Assembly: GCF_011405515.1 (NCBI RefSeq)
Contig: NZ_AP022671.1
Coordinates: 4,138,501-4,202,500, forward strand
Direction: 5' to 3'
Length of the DNA: 64,000 nt
DNA from: Nitrospira sp. KM1
GTDB lineage: Bacteria > Nitrospirota > Nitrospiria > Nitrospirales > Nitrospiraceae
Shown here: positions 49,177 through 58,572 of the stretch, piece by piece
Layout of the letters: every line of letters begins with the position of its first letter
Numbering within the stretch: the stretch's first letter is position 1
Position numbers and translations under genes: made by a program
The notes under the pieces: model-generated
Told to the model about the DNA's origin: nothing
Database searches by the model: none
What the model saw: only the letters and a program-made list of their open reading frames with translations

Positions 49177-49785
49177 ATGAGCCGGATCCAGAAACGTGCG
49201 AGAACGGAAACGCTTGCGCTGAACAAACCGTACGGAGTGCTGCCTTCTTTTACTGATCCCGAGGGACGCCCGACGCTCTCGCGGTTCGTCGATGTGCCGG
49301 GTGTATACCCAGCCGGGCGCCTGGACCGGGACAGCGAGGGCCTTTTGATCCTCACTTCCGATGGGATGCTGGCGCATCGGATCACCGACCCTCGTCATAA
49401 GCTTCCCAAAGTCTATTTCGTGCAGGTCGAACGTGTTCCGGGCGAAGCGGCTCTGCAAGAGCTGCGCGACGGAGTGCTCCTCGGCGAAGTTCGGACAAGA
49501 CCGGCCCATGTCCGGCTGCTCTCGGAGGAGCCAACACTTCCGGAGCGTCCGGTTTCGATCAGGTTCAGAAAATCCGTTCCGACAGCATGGTTGGAAATGA
49601 CGATCCATGAAGGCATGAACCGCCAGGTCCGTCGCATGACCGCGGCAGTGGGACATCCAACCCTGCGGCTGGTGCGCATCGCGATCGGTCCGGTCCAACT
49701 CGGGAATTTGGCATCCGGCGAATGGCGCCCGTTGACCGGTTCTGAACTCGCGTTGCTTCGACCGGAACGCCCGCATCCACCTTGA
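49177..49785 (+). CDS. rluE: RluE-like 23S rRNA pseudouridine synthase
   Basis: The 202-residue protein lacks the S4 domain and matches the RluE type. TLALNKPYGVLPSFTDPEGR starts the fold, and the catalytic Asp is in PAGRLDRDSEGLLILTSDG. EGMNRQVRRMTAAVGHPTLR is the conserved final motif. It likely modifies a single U in 23S rRNA. ATG 49177 lies two bases after the previous stop. It converges on the alpha/beta hydrolase gene. Confidence 0.85.
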   Translation: MSRIQKRARTETLALNKPYGVLPSFTDPEGRPTLSRFVDVPGVYPAGRLDRDSEGLLILTSDGMLAHRITDPRHKLPKVYFVQVERVPGEAALQELRDGVLLGEVRTRPAHVRLLSEEPTLPERPVSIRFRKSVPTAWLEMTIHEGMNRQVRRMTAAVGHPTLRLVRIAIGPVQLGNLASGEWRPLTGSELALLRPERPHPP

Positions 49786-49810
49786 TTCCGGCCTGAGCGC
49801 ATCTCGATAG

Positions 49811-50698
49811 TCAGCGCAGCGGTTGCTCCAAAAATTCCCCCAGCACGCTGCGAAACCGTTCAGGATCCTCAGCCATCATGAAGTGCCCCGTATCGAACTG
49901 CACAAGCCGCGCGCCGGCAATTTGTGATTGAATCCCCCGTGCGATCTCGGGTGTGGCCACATCGTCCTTTGCTCCGACCACGACGAGAGTAGGAACCTGA
50001 ATCGCGCTCAACTTGCCGTGTACGTTGGCCTGAGCCATGCTTGTCAGCGCCTCCCGCAAGACGGTTCCATTCCACGTCGGAATTCGATCCAGAAGGGGCT
50101 GGTAGAGCGAAGGAGCGGTGTGTGGCGGGAAACTTTCCACGATGATCTGTTTTGAGACCTCATGATAATCCCGCGATCGTCCGATGCTCGGCAGATCTTT
50201 GTCCAAGATCATGGCCCCGTCGGTCGTCGAAACCAAGACCAGCGCGCGGACCCGGTCGGGATGATCCAGCGCGAGTTGCTGGAGTATCATTCCGCCCATC
50301 GATACGCCGACCCACACCGGCCGCCCGATGTTGAGGTGGTCCGCCAAGGCGATTAAATCTTCGGAAAAATTTTTGATCGTGAAGCCCGTCGGCGGCTTGT
50401 CGGAGTCTCCATAGCCACGCAGATCGACCGCGATGCCGCGAAACTTCGGGGAATAGGCATTGAGATATGCCGGGAAAATATTGCTGGTGGTCACCACGCC
50501 ATGGACAAAAATGACTGGTTGACCAGTTCCGGTATCGAGATAACTGAGTTGCACGCCGTTGACGACCGCGGAACGTCGCAGCGGAGTGTGCGTCCCGTCC
50601 GTGGCAGCGCCTACAGCATCCATGCGGTCGGAGGCTCGGGGCGCGCATGCCATGGTGTTGAAAATCAAAGCGAGCAGCAGGCTGATGACGATCGTCAT
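49811..50698 (-). CDS. Alpha/beta hydrolase, exported
   Basis: From ATG 50698 (AAGGAG upstream) the protein has 295 residues. The N-terminus (MTIVISLLLALIFNTMACAP) is a signal sequence and may be a lipoprotein signal ending at Cys. The fold carries PVIFVHGVVTTSNIFP (oxyanion), nucleophile Ser in WVGVSMGGMIL, Asp in VVGAKDDVAT, and His in FDTGHFMMAE. The substrate is unknown. It lies 76 bases behind the SGNH membrane protein. Confidence 0.85.
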   Translation of the reverse strand: MTIVISLLLALIFNTMACAPRASDRMDAVGAATDGTHTPLRRSAVVNGVQLSYLDTGTGQPVIFVHGVVTTSNIFPAYLNAYSPKFRGIAVDLRGYGDSDKPPTGFTIKNFSEDLIALADHLNIGRPVWVGVSMGGMILQQLALDHPDRVRALVLVSTTDGAMILDKDLPSIGRSRDYHEVSKQIIVESFPPHTAPSLYQPLLDRIPTWNGTVLREALTSMAQANVHGKLSAIQVPTLVVVGAKDDVATPEIARGIQSQIAGARLVQFDTGHFMMAEDPERFRSVLGEFLEQPLR

Positions 50699-50774
50699 AG
50701 CAACTCCTTCTGAACATGCTGTTGGACCTTCATGCCGATGGAAACGCTTGCCGTCCATCGAGCATGGCGGAAGG

Positions 50775-52223
50775 TCAAGGATTCGCCAACATTGCCGTCT
50801 GAACCGGCAGCCGGGTCAGGATCATTTTGGGAAGGCAGGAAGCCAGAGCTCGGTTGGCCTCGACCGTATAATGATTGTCTTCGAGAAAACGGCGCTCAGG
50901 TGGAACGGCCAAAATGCAGGGCGTGGCGTCGATATATTCGAGTCCCGCCTCCTGGAAGAATCGTGGGGCCGGCAGAATGCGATAGGCCGACCGCCCGATC
51001 GTCGAGGGCTCGAGGTCGCGGCGGTCCGGCAAGTAGACCAGCAACGGAAGCGCTCCATCGCGACGAACGGCATCCACGAAATCCTTGATGATCTGTTGTC
51101 CGAGCCTGCGGATTTCGACGGCGAAGGCATTCTGCTTTTGCTGCGGCGGACTGTAGGACCATGATGTGAGAGCACGGAAAAGAAACGAGCGTTGCAAAAG
51201 CCGCCAGGAGCCGCGCTCCCATTCGGACGCGTTGTAGTTGATGTCGTATTCGAGAAACGGGAGAGCATGAACGTCCCGTTGAGCGAAGATCGTGTCGGGA
51301 GACGGCAACGGCGTGTTGAGAAGGGAGAGGTGCCCGTCCCTCACGACCGGTCTCGGCCTCGCATAGGGCAGCGCGAGCATGTCCGGATAGGGCAGGAAAT
51401 TATAGATGAAGCCGTCTCGAACGAAGTCATGCGAAATGACGCTCAGCACGACGATATCGGGATGTGAAGGCCTGACATCGCGTTCGTATTTCAAGCGCGC
51501 TTGATTGACGCTGTAGCCAATGACGCCGAAGTTGACGACGTGGAACCGGGCTCCGAGTCGTGGCTTGATCAGAGATGCCCAGCTGTCTTCATAGGCCACG
51601 CGGTAACCGAATGTGTACGAATCTCCCAAGAGCGCGATACGGAAAGGTGTACGGCGTGGCTGGACTCCGATCGGATCGGAGACCGACCATGTCAGGACCG
51701 GTTCACCGGGCTTGGAACTGCGGAGCCCCTCGAGACTGCTGGCATACAAGCCGTCGGTGCTGTGCCGATTTCTCCCGATCCGCCATCCAAGAATAGGATC
51801 GAATTCGTGGTAGGGCCCGTCGGGATCGTGCTTATCCAGTTCCGCTCGAAACTGTTCCGATGTCCGGCCCCAGCTTCTCATCATGGGTTCTGCGATATGC
51901 AGGGCCGGCTGTCTCATGACGATTTCGTGAACGACTCGAAGAGCGACTTCTCCCACCGCGGCCGCGGCGATCACCGTGATGATATTCATGGCGATGAGCA
52001 GGCGGGCCTGTCGGCCATAGCCTGCCGGCAGGCCTCGAAGGTATCCGACTAGCCAGACTGTCGAGGTAGCCAGCAAGAACGCGGCGGCGAGGCAGAGCAT
52101 GCCGGGCAAGGATCCCAGGAATGGCATCAGGCCTTCGATCGAAGAGAAGCGGTAGAGCGTGACGACAAACAGGACGGAACAGACATCGATGACCACGAGA
52201 AGGATGGAGATAGGCCGGAGCAT
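50775..52223 (-). CDS. Membrane-anchored SGNH-like protein, paralogue A
   Basis: The 482-residue protein has three N-terminal membrane helices (ISILLVVIDVCSVLFVV; MLCLAAAFLLATSTVWLVGY; LLIAMNIITVIAAAAVGEV). The SGNH-like domain follows: LLGDSYTFGYRVAYEDSW (block I), VNFGVIGYSVNQARLKYE (II) and DNHYTVEANRALA (V). HDFVRD takes the place of the usual GxND. The protein at 57118 shares the same three-helix N-terminus and motifs. A role in decorating surface glycans is plausible from such families. The channel-like gene lies 12 bases upstream in the same operon. Confidence 0.75.
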   Translation of the reverse strand: MLRPISILLVVIDVCSVLFVVTLYRFSSIEGLMPFLGSLPGMLCLAAAFLLATSTVWLVGYLRGLPAGYGRQARLLIAMNIITVIAAAAVGEVALRVVHEIVMRQPALHIAEPMMRSWGRTSEQFRAELDKHDPDGPYHEFDPILGWRIGRNRHSTDGLYASSLEGLRSSKPGEPVLTWSVSDPIGVQPRRTPFRIALLGDSYTFGYRVAYEDSWASLIKPRLGARFHVVNFGVIGYSVNQARLKYERDVRPSHPDIVVLSVISHDFVRDGFIYNFLPYPDMLALPYARPRPVVRDGHLSLLNTPLPSPDTIFAQRDVHALPFLEYDINYNASEWERGSWRLLQRSFLFRALTSWSYSPPQQKQNAFAVEIRRLGQQIIKDFVDAVRRDGALPLLVYLPDRRDLEPSTIGRSAYRILPAPRFFQEAGLEYIDATPCILAVPPERRFLEDNHYTVEANRALASCLPKMILTRLPVQTAMLANP

Positions 52224-52235
52224 ATGAAGAAGGGG

Positions 52236-53060
52236 TTATCGAGTTCTGATGATTTTGCCGATAATACCGATTCCGATGCCGAGCAGGATATAACCGATCA
52301 GCACGTTCAGGATCACCACGCCCTGACTGATCATGTTCGAGGGCTGGTGGTCCACCAATCCGAGGGCGGCCGTCACATTGACTGAATAATATATGCCGGA
52401 CCAGACGGGAATCCAGTGAACCACCGTCATATCTTCCATCGGCTGAAGCCAATGAATCCGGAAGAACCATTCGTACAACAGACTAAAGATCCCGATAGTG
52501 CCGAGCACCCACAGTCCCCAGCGCGAGAAACTGGTTCCATAGTTGCTGGTCGCTTTCCAGGCCAGCTGGGCCCACGGATGCCTGCCTTGCATCTTGGCCC
52601 ATATGACCCTGGCATTCCGCTCGTTCAGATATTCCGTTTCCGACCAATCCAACTCGCCGGCCTCCGCGAAACAGTGATTGGCACGCGAGTACGATCGTAC
52701 CGCAAAGTGCTGAAGATCATGCCGGACGGGGTCATCCACAGCGGTGTGCGCCGCGCGTTCTCCCATGTGGCCCGCGTTGGAATAGGCACGTCCGGCCTGC
52801 GTGAACTGTTCGAGGCGATGCAGCTGGCAGCCCGCCTGATGATAGGCATGCGAGGATCGCGCCTGATCGCGGGTTTCGAGGAAGTTTGCCGCTGCAAGAT
52901 AATAGAAGGCCGACTGCATCACATCGTCCCGGGCGTCCTTGCGTCCGAACGACTCGGCCTTCCGCAGCACCGCGTCGGCCGACTGCGTCTTCTCAAGTTC
53001 GGTCGTCCCTTCACGGAAATATTCCTGCGCGACAGGATCGGTGATGATGTGTTCGCCCAT
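52236..53060 (-). CDS. TPR protein with C-terminal ion-channel-like pore
   Basis: The 274-residue protein combines a helical repeat domain (about residues 1-165, e.g. SAFYYLAAANFLETRDQARS) with two membrane helices and a re-entrant pore-like loop. LWVLGTIGIFSLLYEWFF is the first helix and VVILNVLIGYILLGIGIGII the second. Between them IYYSVNVTAALGL occupies the position of a K-channel selectivity filter, but the TxGxG motif is not intact. This fits the Ion_trans_2 two-helix layout. The ion, if any, is unknown. Confidence 0.65.
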   Translation of the reverse strand: MGEHIITDPVAQEYFREGTTELEKTQSADAVLRKAESFGRKDARDDVMQSAFYYLAAANFLETRDQARSSHAYHQAGCQLHRLEQFTQAGRAYSNAGHMGERAAHTAVDDPVRHDLQHFAVRSYSRANHCFAEAGELDWSETEYLNERNARVIWAKMQGRHPWAQLAWKATSNYGTSFSRWGLWVLGTIGIFSLLYEWFFRIHWLQPMEDMTVVHWIPVWSGIYYSVNVTAALGLVDHQPSNMISQGVVILNVLIGYILLGIGIGIIGKIIRTR

Positions 53061-53140
53061 GGAGCAATGTGCCGATGTGAAGAGCGCGAGTCGTCGCTAT
53101 GTTACTCCAAAAGCAAAGATGCAGGGAAGAGACGAATGCC

Positions 53141-54157
53141 CTATGTCTCCGTGACCTCGCTGACGATCGTATGGTAGCCGCTTGCGCCGGCCGGTTGCGG
53201 CCGAATCAGTTCGGCGATCTGCAATTGGCCCTTGGTATCCGTGGCACGCACGACGGTTTGGTATTTCCCCTGCTTCGGCGGACGCCAGGTATAGTTCCAA
53301 ATGACCCACGAATAGGGAGACATCGGCGGCTCGATCTGACACTCGTTCCACGTCCGGCCGGCATCGAAGCTGATTTCCACCTTGCCGATGCTGTTTGGGC
53401 CGCCGAAGGCGATGCCCCGAAATTTCTGTTCGGTCCCGCGCAGGCTCTGGTAATGCCCGGGCGAGTCGATCCTGGAAAAGATCTTGATGGTCCCGTCGTC
53501 GGTCCAACCTTTACGCTGCCAGTACCCGAGATAATCGCCCGGAAACACTTCGATCTCGACGATCCACTTGACGTTCTTGATTCCGTACAGGCCCGGCACG
53601 ATCAGTCGCACCGGGAATCCGTGCTCCTTCGGGAGTTTCTCGCCGTTCATCAAATAGGCAAGCATCACGTCGTCCTGCATGGCACGTTTGAACGGGATGC
53701 TGTCATCGTAGCCGTCGATCCCGCGAAAAATGACGTCTCGCGCCGTTTCCTCGTCAGCCCCGCATTCTTGAAGGAGTTTCTTGAGCGAAATGCCGCGCCA
53801 CGTGGCATTGCCCAGACTGTCGCCGCCGGGAAGCGTATCGATGCACATGAGCGTGGCCACTTGGTCGTAGGAGTCGCGATTGAGCAAATCGCGCCAGCCG
53901 AGCGACAGCGGATTGTTGACCGCGCCTTTCACGGCGAGTTTCCACTGCTCGATGTTGACCTCGCGGGACATGGAGACGGCGGAGTCGGCGTAGTTGACGA
54001 CGTAAAATTTGGAGTTTGGCGTGAAGTACACCGTGTCACGCGCAGGAACTGCGAACATGCGTCCAAACACTCCGCCCATCGCGTCACAGCCGCCGGTCAT
54101 GGCCGCCAGTGCTCCGAGGCCCGTCGCTTTCAGAATGGTTCGGCGTGAGAATCGCAT
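53141..54157 (-). CDS. Tat-exported sulfite-oxidase-family molybdoenzyme
   Basis: From ATG 54157 the protein has 338 residues. MRFSRRTILKATGLGALAAM is a Tat signal with the RR motif; GGC at 22-24 may serve as a lipid site. The molybdopterin domain includes the Mo-ligand Cys105 in ATLMCIDTLPGGDSLGNATW, then WRGISLKKLL and IPGLYGIKNVKWI-like VPGLYGIKNVKWIVEIEVFP. A C-terminal Mo-co dimerisation domain (KVEISFDAGRTWNECQI) completes it. It probably oxidises or reduces a small periplasmic substrate such as sulfite. No heme partner is next to it. Confidence 0.85.
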   Translation of the reverse strand: MRFSRRTILKATGLGALAAMTGGCDAMGGVFGRMFAVPARDTVYFTPNSKFYVVNYADSAVSMSREVNIEQWKLAVKGAVNNPLSLGWRDLLNRDSYDQVATLMCIDTLPGGDSLGNATWRGISLKKLLQECGADEETARDVIFRGIDGYDDSIPFKRAMQDDVMLAYLMNGEKLPKEHGFPVRLIVPGLYGIKNVKWIVEIEVFPGDYLGYWQRKGWTDDGTIKIFSRIDSPGHYQSLRGTEQKFRGIAFGGPNSIGKVEISFDAGRTWNECQIEPPMSPYSWVIWNYTWRPPKQGKYQTVVRATDTKGQLQIAELIRPQPAGASGYHTIVSEVTET

Positions 54158-54258
54158 CCAAGCTCCAAGTTCATGTGACCCTATGCCCATTATCGTATAT
54201 GAACGTCAATGGCCGCAACGACGGATGGATCGATCCACCGCGACTCCGTCATTGCGTC

Positions 54259-56061
54259 TCACGCGTCTCGTTGTTCGTGGGGATGTACTCGATAGATGAG
54301 AAACTTGGCCGGGTGACTGGAATCTGTATAGATCAGTTGCCAACCATCGACCGCTTGTTTCTCGATGAGTCCGTACGGGGAGACCGAATCAAAGTGGCGG
54401 GTCAATATCGGTTGTAGCCGGAGGTCACCTTCATGAATGATCGCGTAGCTGTTCCGGGCAGCCCCACGATCTTGAAGAGCGGTCTTCAGGAACGACACAT
54501 CGGCCTCCGGAAAAAACAGGCTATTTGCATGCCAGATCTTGATCTGTCCTTTAAAACCGACATGCCAGGCATATCTCCAATACGGATTTGCAGTACTCAT
54601 GAGTATCAGATCGTTGGATTGCGTATTCGACTCAGCCCACCTCGACATGTCCTCAAAATCTTGCCCAAACGAAAAATGACGCTCCGGAGTTCGAACACCT
54701 GAAATGCCCAGAGCAACCACGATCAACAGCAGACCGGCGCCGTTGACATGGACGATCGCTTGCTTGAGCGACGAGGGGTGCGTGCCCGCGAGCCATTTCG
54801 TTTGGAAGAATGCCGCGAGCCTCAGGAAGCCTTCCGCAGCATAGAGACAAATGACCGGTATGAGGGGCATGACAAATCGTATTGCCGGCACAACTTGGAA
54901 ATACCAGACGAATGGCAGGATAAACGCGCCCAGAAACAGGGAGACAAGCACCTTCCGGGTGCGATCGCGCGAAAAAACCAAACCCAGACCGCTCAATAGA
55001 AGAACGGCGATGGAGAATGCCATTTGAGGAACGGGCAGGAGCGTGTCCATACTCTGACGGATGAGCCGACCTTCGCCGATCATCCCGGTTACGACCCGGT
55101 CAACGATCTGACGCCAGGAATGGCTTGAAAGATAGGACTGCCACGTCGGAGGATCCGTGATATGCCATGTCTGTTCGGGCAACGTACGGATGACCGAGAA
55201 GTGCGGATCGTAGAGATCCGCCCAGGAGTCCAACCACAACACATGACTATTGATTCCCCCATACGTGACATTTCCGTATACCAGGCTATTGCGCACAAGT
55301 AACGGAGACGCCGTGAGGAGAAACATGACCGCAAATACAGCCAGCCGGAGGTTGAAGGCTCGACGAAAGCCAAACTGCAGGAGGTGTGTCGCGACATAGA
55401 CAGGAACAAGGAGCAAACCCGTTCCCTTTGTCATGAACGCCAAGCCTGCGCATCCTCCGGCAAATGCTGCCCACGCGCCGCTGCGGGTCTGCTCCATCGC
55501 TCGGATGCTTCCATACAGAAACAATAAGATGAACAGAATCAGCGCCGTCTCACATGAGACGTGCGACGCGCCCTGATAGAAGAGTTCATTGAGCGCCAAC
55601 AGCGTGGCGCCTCCGGTGCCCGCCGCAAGGCCGAACAAACGATATCCGACAAAGAAGCATGCCAAAACGGCAAGCCATCCCATCGCCAGTGATATCAATT
55701 TGGCATGTTCGAAAAATGCAAGGTCGCGGCTGGCAAACGGTGACAGCAGTAATGGATAAAGAGGGTGTTGGTTATTCGCAGTATACGTTCCGGAAAGGCA
55801 GAGTTGCAGGAAGTTCGTGGCGCCTCCATGTTGACTGATGAATAAGCCAATCTGCAGATACGGCGCCGTGTCTTCCCAATCAGGATCAGTCGCTTGATGG
55901 ATATCGTTCAGGCCAATCAACCACACGACCAGGGTCAACAGGACCGGTATGATGACCAGACTGAGCCGTTCGCTTCTTGGAGATATTCGATCCAGCGGTT
56001 CCCTGGACTCGTATTCGCTGTTCGATATTCCCGTCGCCCCATGACTCGGACTCGCACCCAT
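54259..56061 (-). CDS. Dolichyl-phosphate-mannose-type glycosyltransferase (GT-C fold)
   Basis: The 600-residue protein has about ten to twelve membrane helices with the first exposed loop containing DPDWEDTAPYLQIG, the acidic motif of PMT_2-type GT-C enzymes. NNQHPLYPLLLSPFA follows at the usual position. Such enzymes transfer a sugar from a polyprenyl phosphate donor to lipid, protein or glycan on the outer face of the membrane. Its 5' neighbour, 16 bases away, encodes a polyprenyl-phosphate sugar synthase that could make the donor. Confidence 0.8.
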   Translation of the reverse strand: MGASPSHGATGISNSEYESREPLDRISPRSERLSLVIIPVLLTLVVWLIGLNDIHQATDPDWEDTAPYLQIGLFISQHGGATNFLQLCLSGTYTANNQHPLYPLLLSPFASRDLAFFEHAKLISLAMGWLAVLACFFVGYRLFGLAAGTGGATLLALNELFYQGASHVSCETALILFILLFLYGSIRAMEQTRSGAWAAFAGGCAGLAFMTKGTGLLLVPVYVATHLLQFGFRRAFNLRLAVFAVMFLLTASPLLVRNSLVYGNVTYGGINSHVLWLDSWADLYDPHFSVIRTLPEQTWHITDPPTWQSYLSSHSWRQIVDRVVTGMIGEGRLIRQSMDTLLPVPQMAFSIAVLLLSGLGLVFSRDRTRKVLVSLFLGAFILPFVWYFQVVPAIRFVMPLIPVICLYAAEGFLRLAAFFQTKWLAGTHPSSLKQAIVHVNGAGLLLIVVALGISGVRTPERHFSFGQDFEDMSRWAESNTQSNDLILMSTANPYWRYAWHVGFKGQIKIWHANSLFFPEADVSFLKTALQDRGAARNSYAIIHEGDLRLQPILTRHFDSVSPYGLIEKQAVDGWQLIYTDSSHPAKFLIYRVHPHEQRDA

Positions 56062-56077
56062 GCGTTACGATCCTTGC

Positions 56078-56764
56078 CTAATCAAAAAACCGGAATCGGA
56101 CAATCGTGTAGAGAGCTGCTATTCCGTCCTTCCAGCCGATTTTTTTTCCTTCCCGGTACGTGCGTCCATGGTAACTAATGGGCACTTCGTACAGCCTATA
56201 TCCCCGTTTGGCAATCTTCATTGTGAATTCCGGCTCAAAACCGAATCGGTCCGACTTGAGGAAGAGATCACGTAAGACCTCCCGTCTGAATACTTTGTAG
56301 CCGACTTCCATGTCGGACAGGTTGAGATTACTCAAAACATTGGAGAGCAGTGTCAGGAGCTTGTTTCCCATGTAATGCCAGAAAAATAAGACCCGGTGCG
56401 GTCCACCAAGAAAACGTGATCCATACACGACATCGGCGTGACCATCGAGAATGGGCTGCAAAAGAACTGGATATTCTGCAGGATCATACTCAAGATCGGC
56501 ATCTTGGACGATGATCACATCGCCTCGGACCGCCTCAAAACCGGTCCTGAGCGCGGCGCCTTTGCCTTTGTTCTCCTGGTGGTACAACACCCGTACGTTT
56601 GATTGTTGCACGCTGATCTCGTGCAGCCTGCCTGCCGTACCGTCGCTTGAGGCGTCGTCAACAATGATGATCTCTTTATCGATAGGGACTTCTTGGACGC
56701 GTGCAATGATTTCATCAATGGTGGAGATCTCGTTGAATGCCGGAATGACGACCGATATCTTCAT
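56078..56764 (-). CDS. GT2-family polyprenyl-phosphate glycosyltransferase (DPM1-like)
   Basis: The 228-residue protein starts [20 protein letters not shown] with the GT2 nucleotide-sugar strand. [15 protein letters not shown] and [20 protein letters not shown] carry the acidic residues including the DxD-type motif. [26 protein letters not shown] is DPM1-like. No membrane helices follow, so it is the soluble type. It probably makes polyprenyl-phosphate-linked hexose for the GT-C enzyme encoded downstream. Confidence 0.85.
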   Translation of the reverse strand: MKISVVIPAFNEISTIDEIIARVQEVPIDKEIIIVDDASSDGTAGRLHEISVQQSNVRVLYHQENKGKGAALRTGFEAVRGDVIIVQDADLEYDPAEYPVLLQPILDGHADVVYGSRFLGGPHRVLFFWHYMGNKLLTLLSNVLSNLNLSDMEVGYKVFRREVLRDLFLKSDRFGFEPEFTMKIAKRGYRLYEVPISYHGRTYREGKKIGWKDGIAALYTIVRFRFFD

Positions 56765-57117
56765 GAAAGCGTGTGAGCGTAAAAGATGGACTCGCCGCCC
56801 TGCTTGCTTTTTTCATTGCTATCGGAGGAAATCGACAACATGGCGCATCCACACAATGTAAGAATGAATTGTACACAGCCTAAAGACTCTATGCATGGAT
56901 AGTTTCAGGGGAGAATGCAGCAATCTTAACCAGATGGCTCAGCCCAATGACCCGTGTCATGCAGACGCTCATTACATGTATTTCTACTAAATCGTTGTAC
57001 ATGATCGATAGAAGGATGTGTGCTATTAGGAATAGCTGCAGATGTCCGGGGATCCGTGAATCGTGGAAGACCGGCATCCTGACGGTCACCGTCAGGATGA
57101 GGAAGGGTGAATGACCC
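56765..57117. other. Intergenic region between divergent genes
   Basis: 353 bases separate the glycosyltransferase start (minus) from the SGNH start (plus). No gene is supported here. The AT-rich part (56880-57060) probably holds divergent promoters, though no clean consensus pair is visible. The hairpin at 57075-57099 lies at its right end. Confidence 0.5.
57075..57099 (+). promoter_or_regulatory. Perfect 11-bp hairpin just upstream of the SGNH gene
   Basis: CATCCTGACGG (57075-57085) and CCGTCAGGATG (57089-57099) pair perfectly around a three-base loop TCA. The stem ends 18 bases before the GTG start and just before the GGAAGGGTG region. It may be an mRNA stability or attenuation element or a DNA operator. 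Confidence 0.5.
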
Positions 57118-58572
57118 GTGACTGACAAGAAGGCGGCTAAGCAGAAAGTATTTTCTGAGTGGAGGTTGACTCTCGGGGTCTATGCCTGTGTCATCCTGAC
57201 CATCATCTTCGTGGTCAGCCTCTATAGGATCAAAGGGCACTCTGATGTCGTGACTTTCCTGGGCAGTAGGCCGGGAGCGATCAGTGTGGGGGCGGCTCTG
57301 CTATTCGTTGCAGCAGCCGTTGCCGTATTACGGATCTGTCTACATGCGTCCCGGCAGGGTATCACCAAGTGGCGTTACGTCATCGTGATGCATGTTGCGG
57401 TGATACTCATCAGCATTTTTATCGCCGAAATCTTTCTTCGGTCCGTGGTTCACGAGAATAAAATCGGGGAGCGTCTTGGCTCCATGTTGCTCTATCCAAG
57501 GCAGTGGGATCGCACGGTTAGGGCATATCAGCGGCTCGTACAACGAGCCAAGTCTCATCCCACATATTACGTGTTCGATGAGACCTTGGGGTTTACCGTA
57601 GGAAAGAGTCGGACGAGCGAAAGAGGACCCTATTTGAGCAGTGTTGAGGGTCTTCGAAGCGGGCGCGCCGGCGAATCGTTTGAACGGCCGTCGCCCGGTT
57701 GCCGAATCGCCCTGTTAGGAGATTCTTTCACGTTTGGAGAAGTTGTTCCCTACGAAGACACGTGGGGATACAGGATGCAACAGCGCCTCGGATCGCAATG
57801 CCAAATCCTGAATTTTGGCGTCGGAGGATACGGAGTTGATCAAATGTACTTGCGATATTTGCAAGACGTTCGTGCCTGGCGACCGGATCTGGTGATCCTC
57901 GGATTCATCGACCATGACGTGATTCGAACGATGGCAATTTATATTTTTCTCATGTTTCCAGAAGGCGGGATGCCTTTTTCAAAACCACGGTTTGTGTTGA
58001 AAGACCACGGTCTCGAAGTTCTGAATACCCCGCTTCCCCGTATCCCTGAAATACTGGCCCGCCAGTCCATTCATGAGCTTCCGTTCATCGACTACGACGT
58101 GAATTATAAAGAGACGGAATGGGATCGTCCGATAGACAGGTATGTTGATGCTTCCTACGTCTTGAGATTGTTCCTGTCTATGTATCCGCTTCACGAACGG
58201 GAACGGCCGGAGATCTCACGGATACAAACCGAACGTATCAACCGAATCATCTTCGAAAAATTCACGAACGATGTGAAGGCAGACCATGCCGTGCCGATTC
58301 TGGTCTATCTGCCAACGGAAACGGACTTTCCGCGTCCCCGGTGGGAACCCATCGCGCTCAAGATTGTGAGGGAGGCAGGTCTTCCCTATCACGATCTTCG
58401 CGCATGTGTCGGCTCAGCCGGAGTGTCGAAGTTGTTCAATCCGGCGGAAGTCGGAGGACATTATTCTCCCTATGGCAATCAAGTGGTGAGCGATTGTCTC
58501 TTCCGGGAAGTACCGGAACTCAGAGCCAGACTGATCCCGCCGGTCCATCAATCCTTGGGCGCGATGCAATGA
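57118..58572 (+). CDS. Membrane-anchored SGNH-like protein, paralogue B
   Basis: The 484-residue protein from GTG 57118 has three N-terminal membrane helices (LTLGVYACVILTIIFVVSLY; SVGAALLFVAAAVAVLRICL; VIVMHVAVILISIFIAEIFL). The SGNH-like domain includes LLGDSFTFGEVVPYEDTW, LNFGVGGYGVDQMYLRYLQD and HYSPYGNQV at the block V position. IDHDV replaces the GxND block. It shares helix layout, the SSVEGLRSGRAGE region and SGNH motifs with the protein at 50775. GGAAGGGTG precedes the start. Its 3' end overlaps the convergent lipoprotein gene by 25 bases. Confidence 0.75.
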   Translation: MTDKKAAKQKVFSEWRLTLGVYACVILTIIFVVSLYRIKGHSDVVTFLGSRPGAISVGAALLFVAAAVAVLRICLHASRQGITKWRYVIVMHVAVILISIFIAEIFLRSVVHENKIGERLGSMLLYPRQWDRTVRAYQRLVQRAKSHPTYYVFDETLGFTVGKSRTSERGPYLSSVEGLRSGRAGESFERPSPGCRIALLGDSFTFGEVVPYEDTWGYRMQQRLGSQCQILNFGVGGYGVDQMYLRYLQDVRAWRPDLVILGFIDHDVIRTMAIYIFLMFPEGGMPFSKPRFVLKDHGLEVLNTPLPRIPEILARQSIHELPFIDYDVNYKETEWDRPIDRYVDASYVLRLFLSMYPLHERERPEISRIQTERINRIIFEKFTNDVKADHAVPILVYLPTETDFPRPRWEPIALKIVREAGLPYHDLRACVGSAGVSKLFNPAEVGGHYSPYGNQVVSDCLFREVPELRARLIPPVHQSLGAMQ

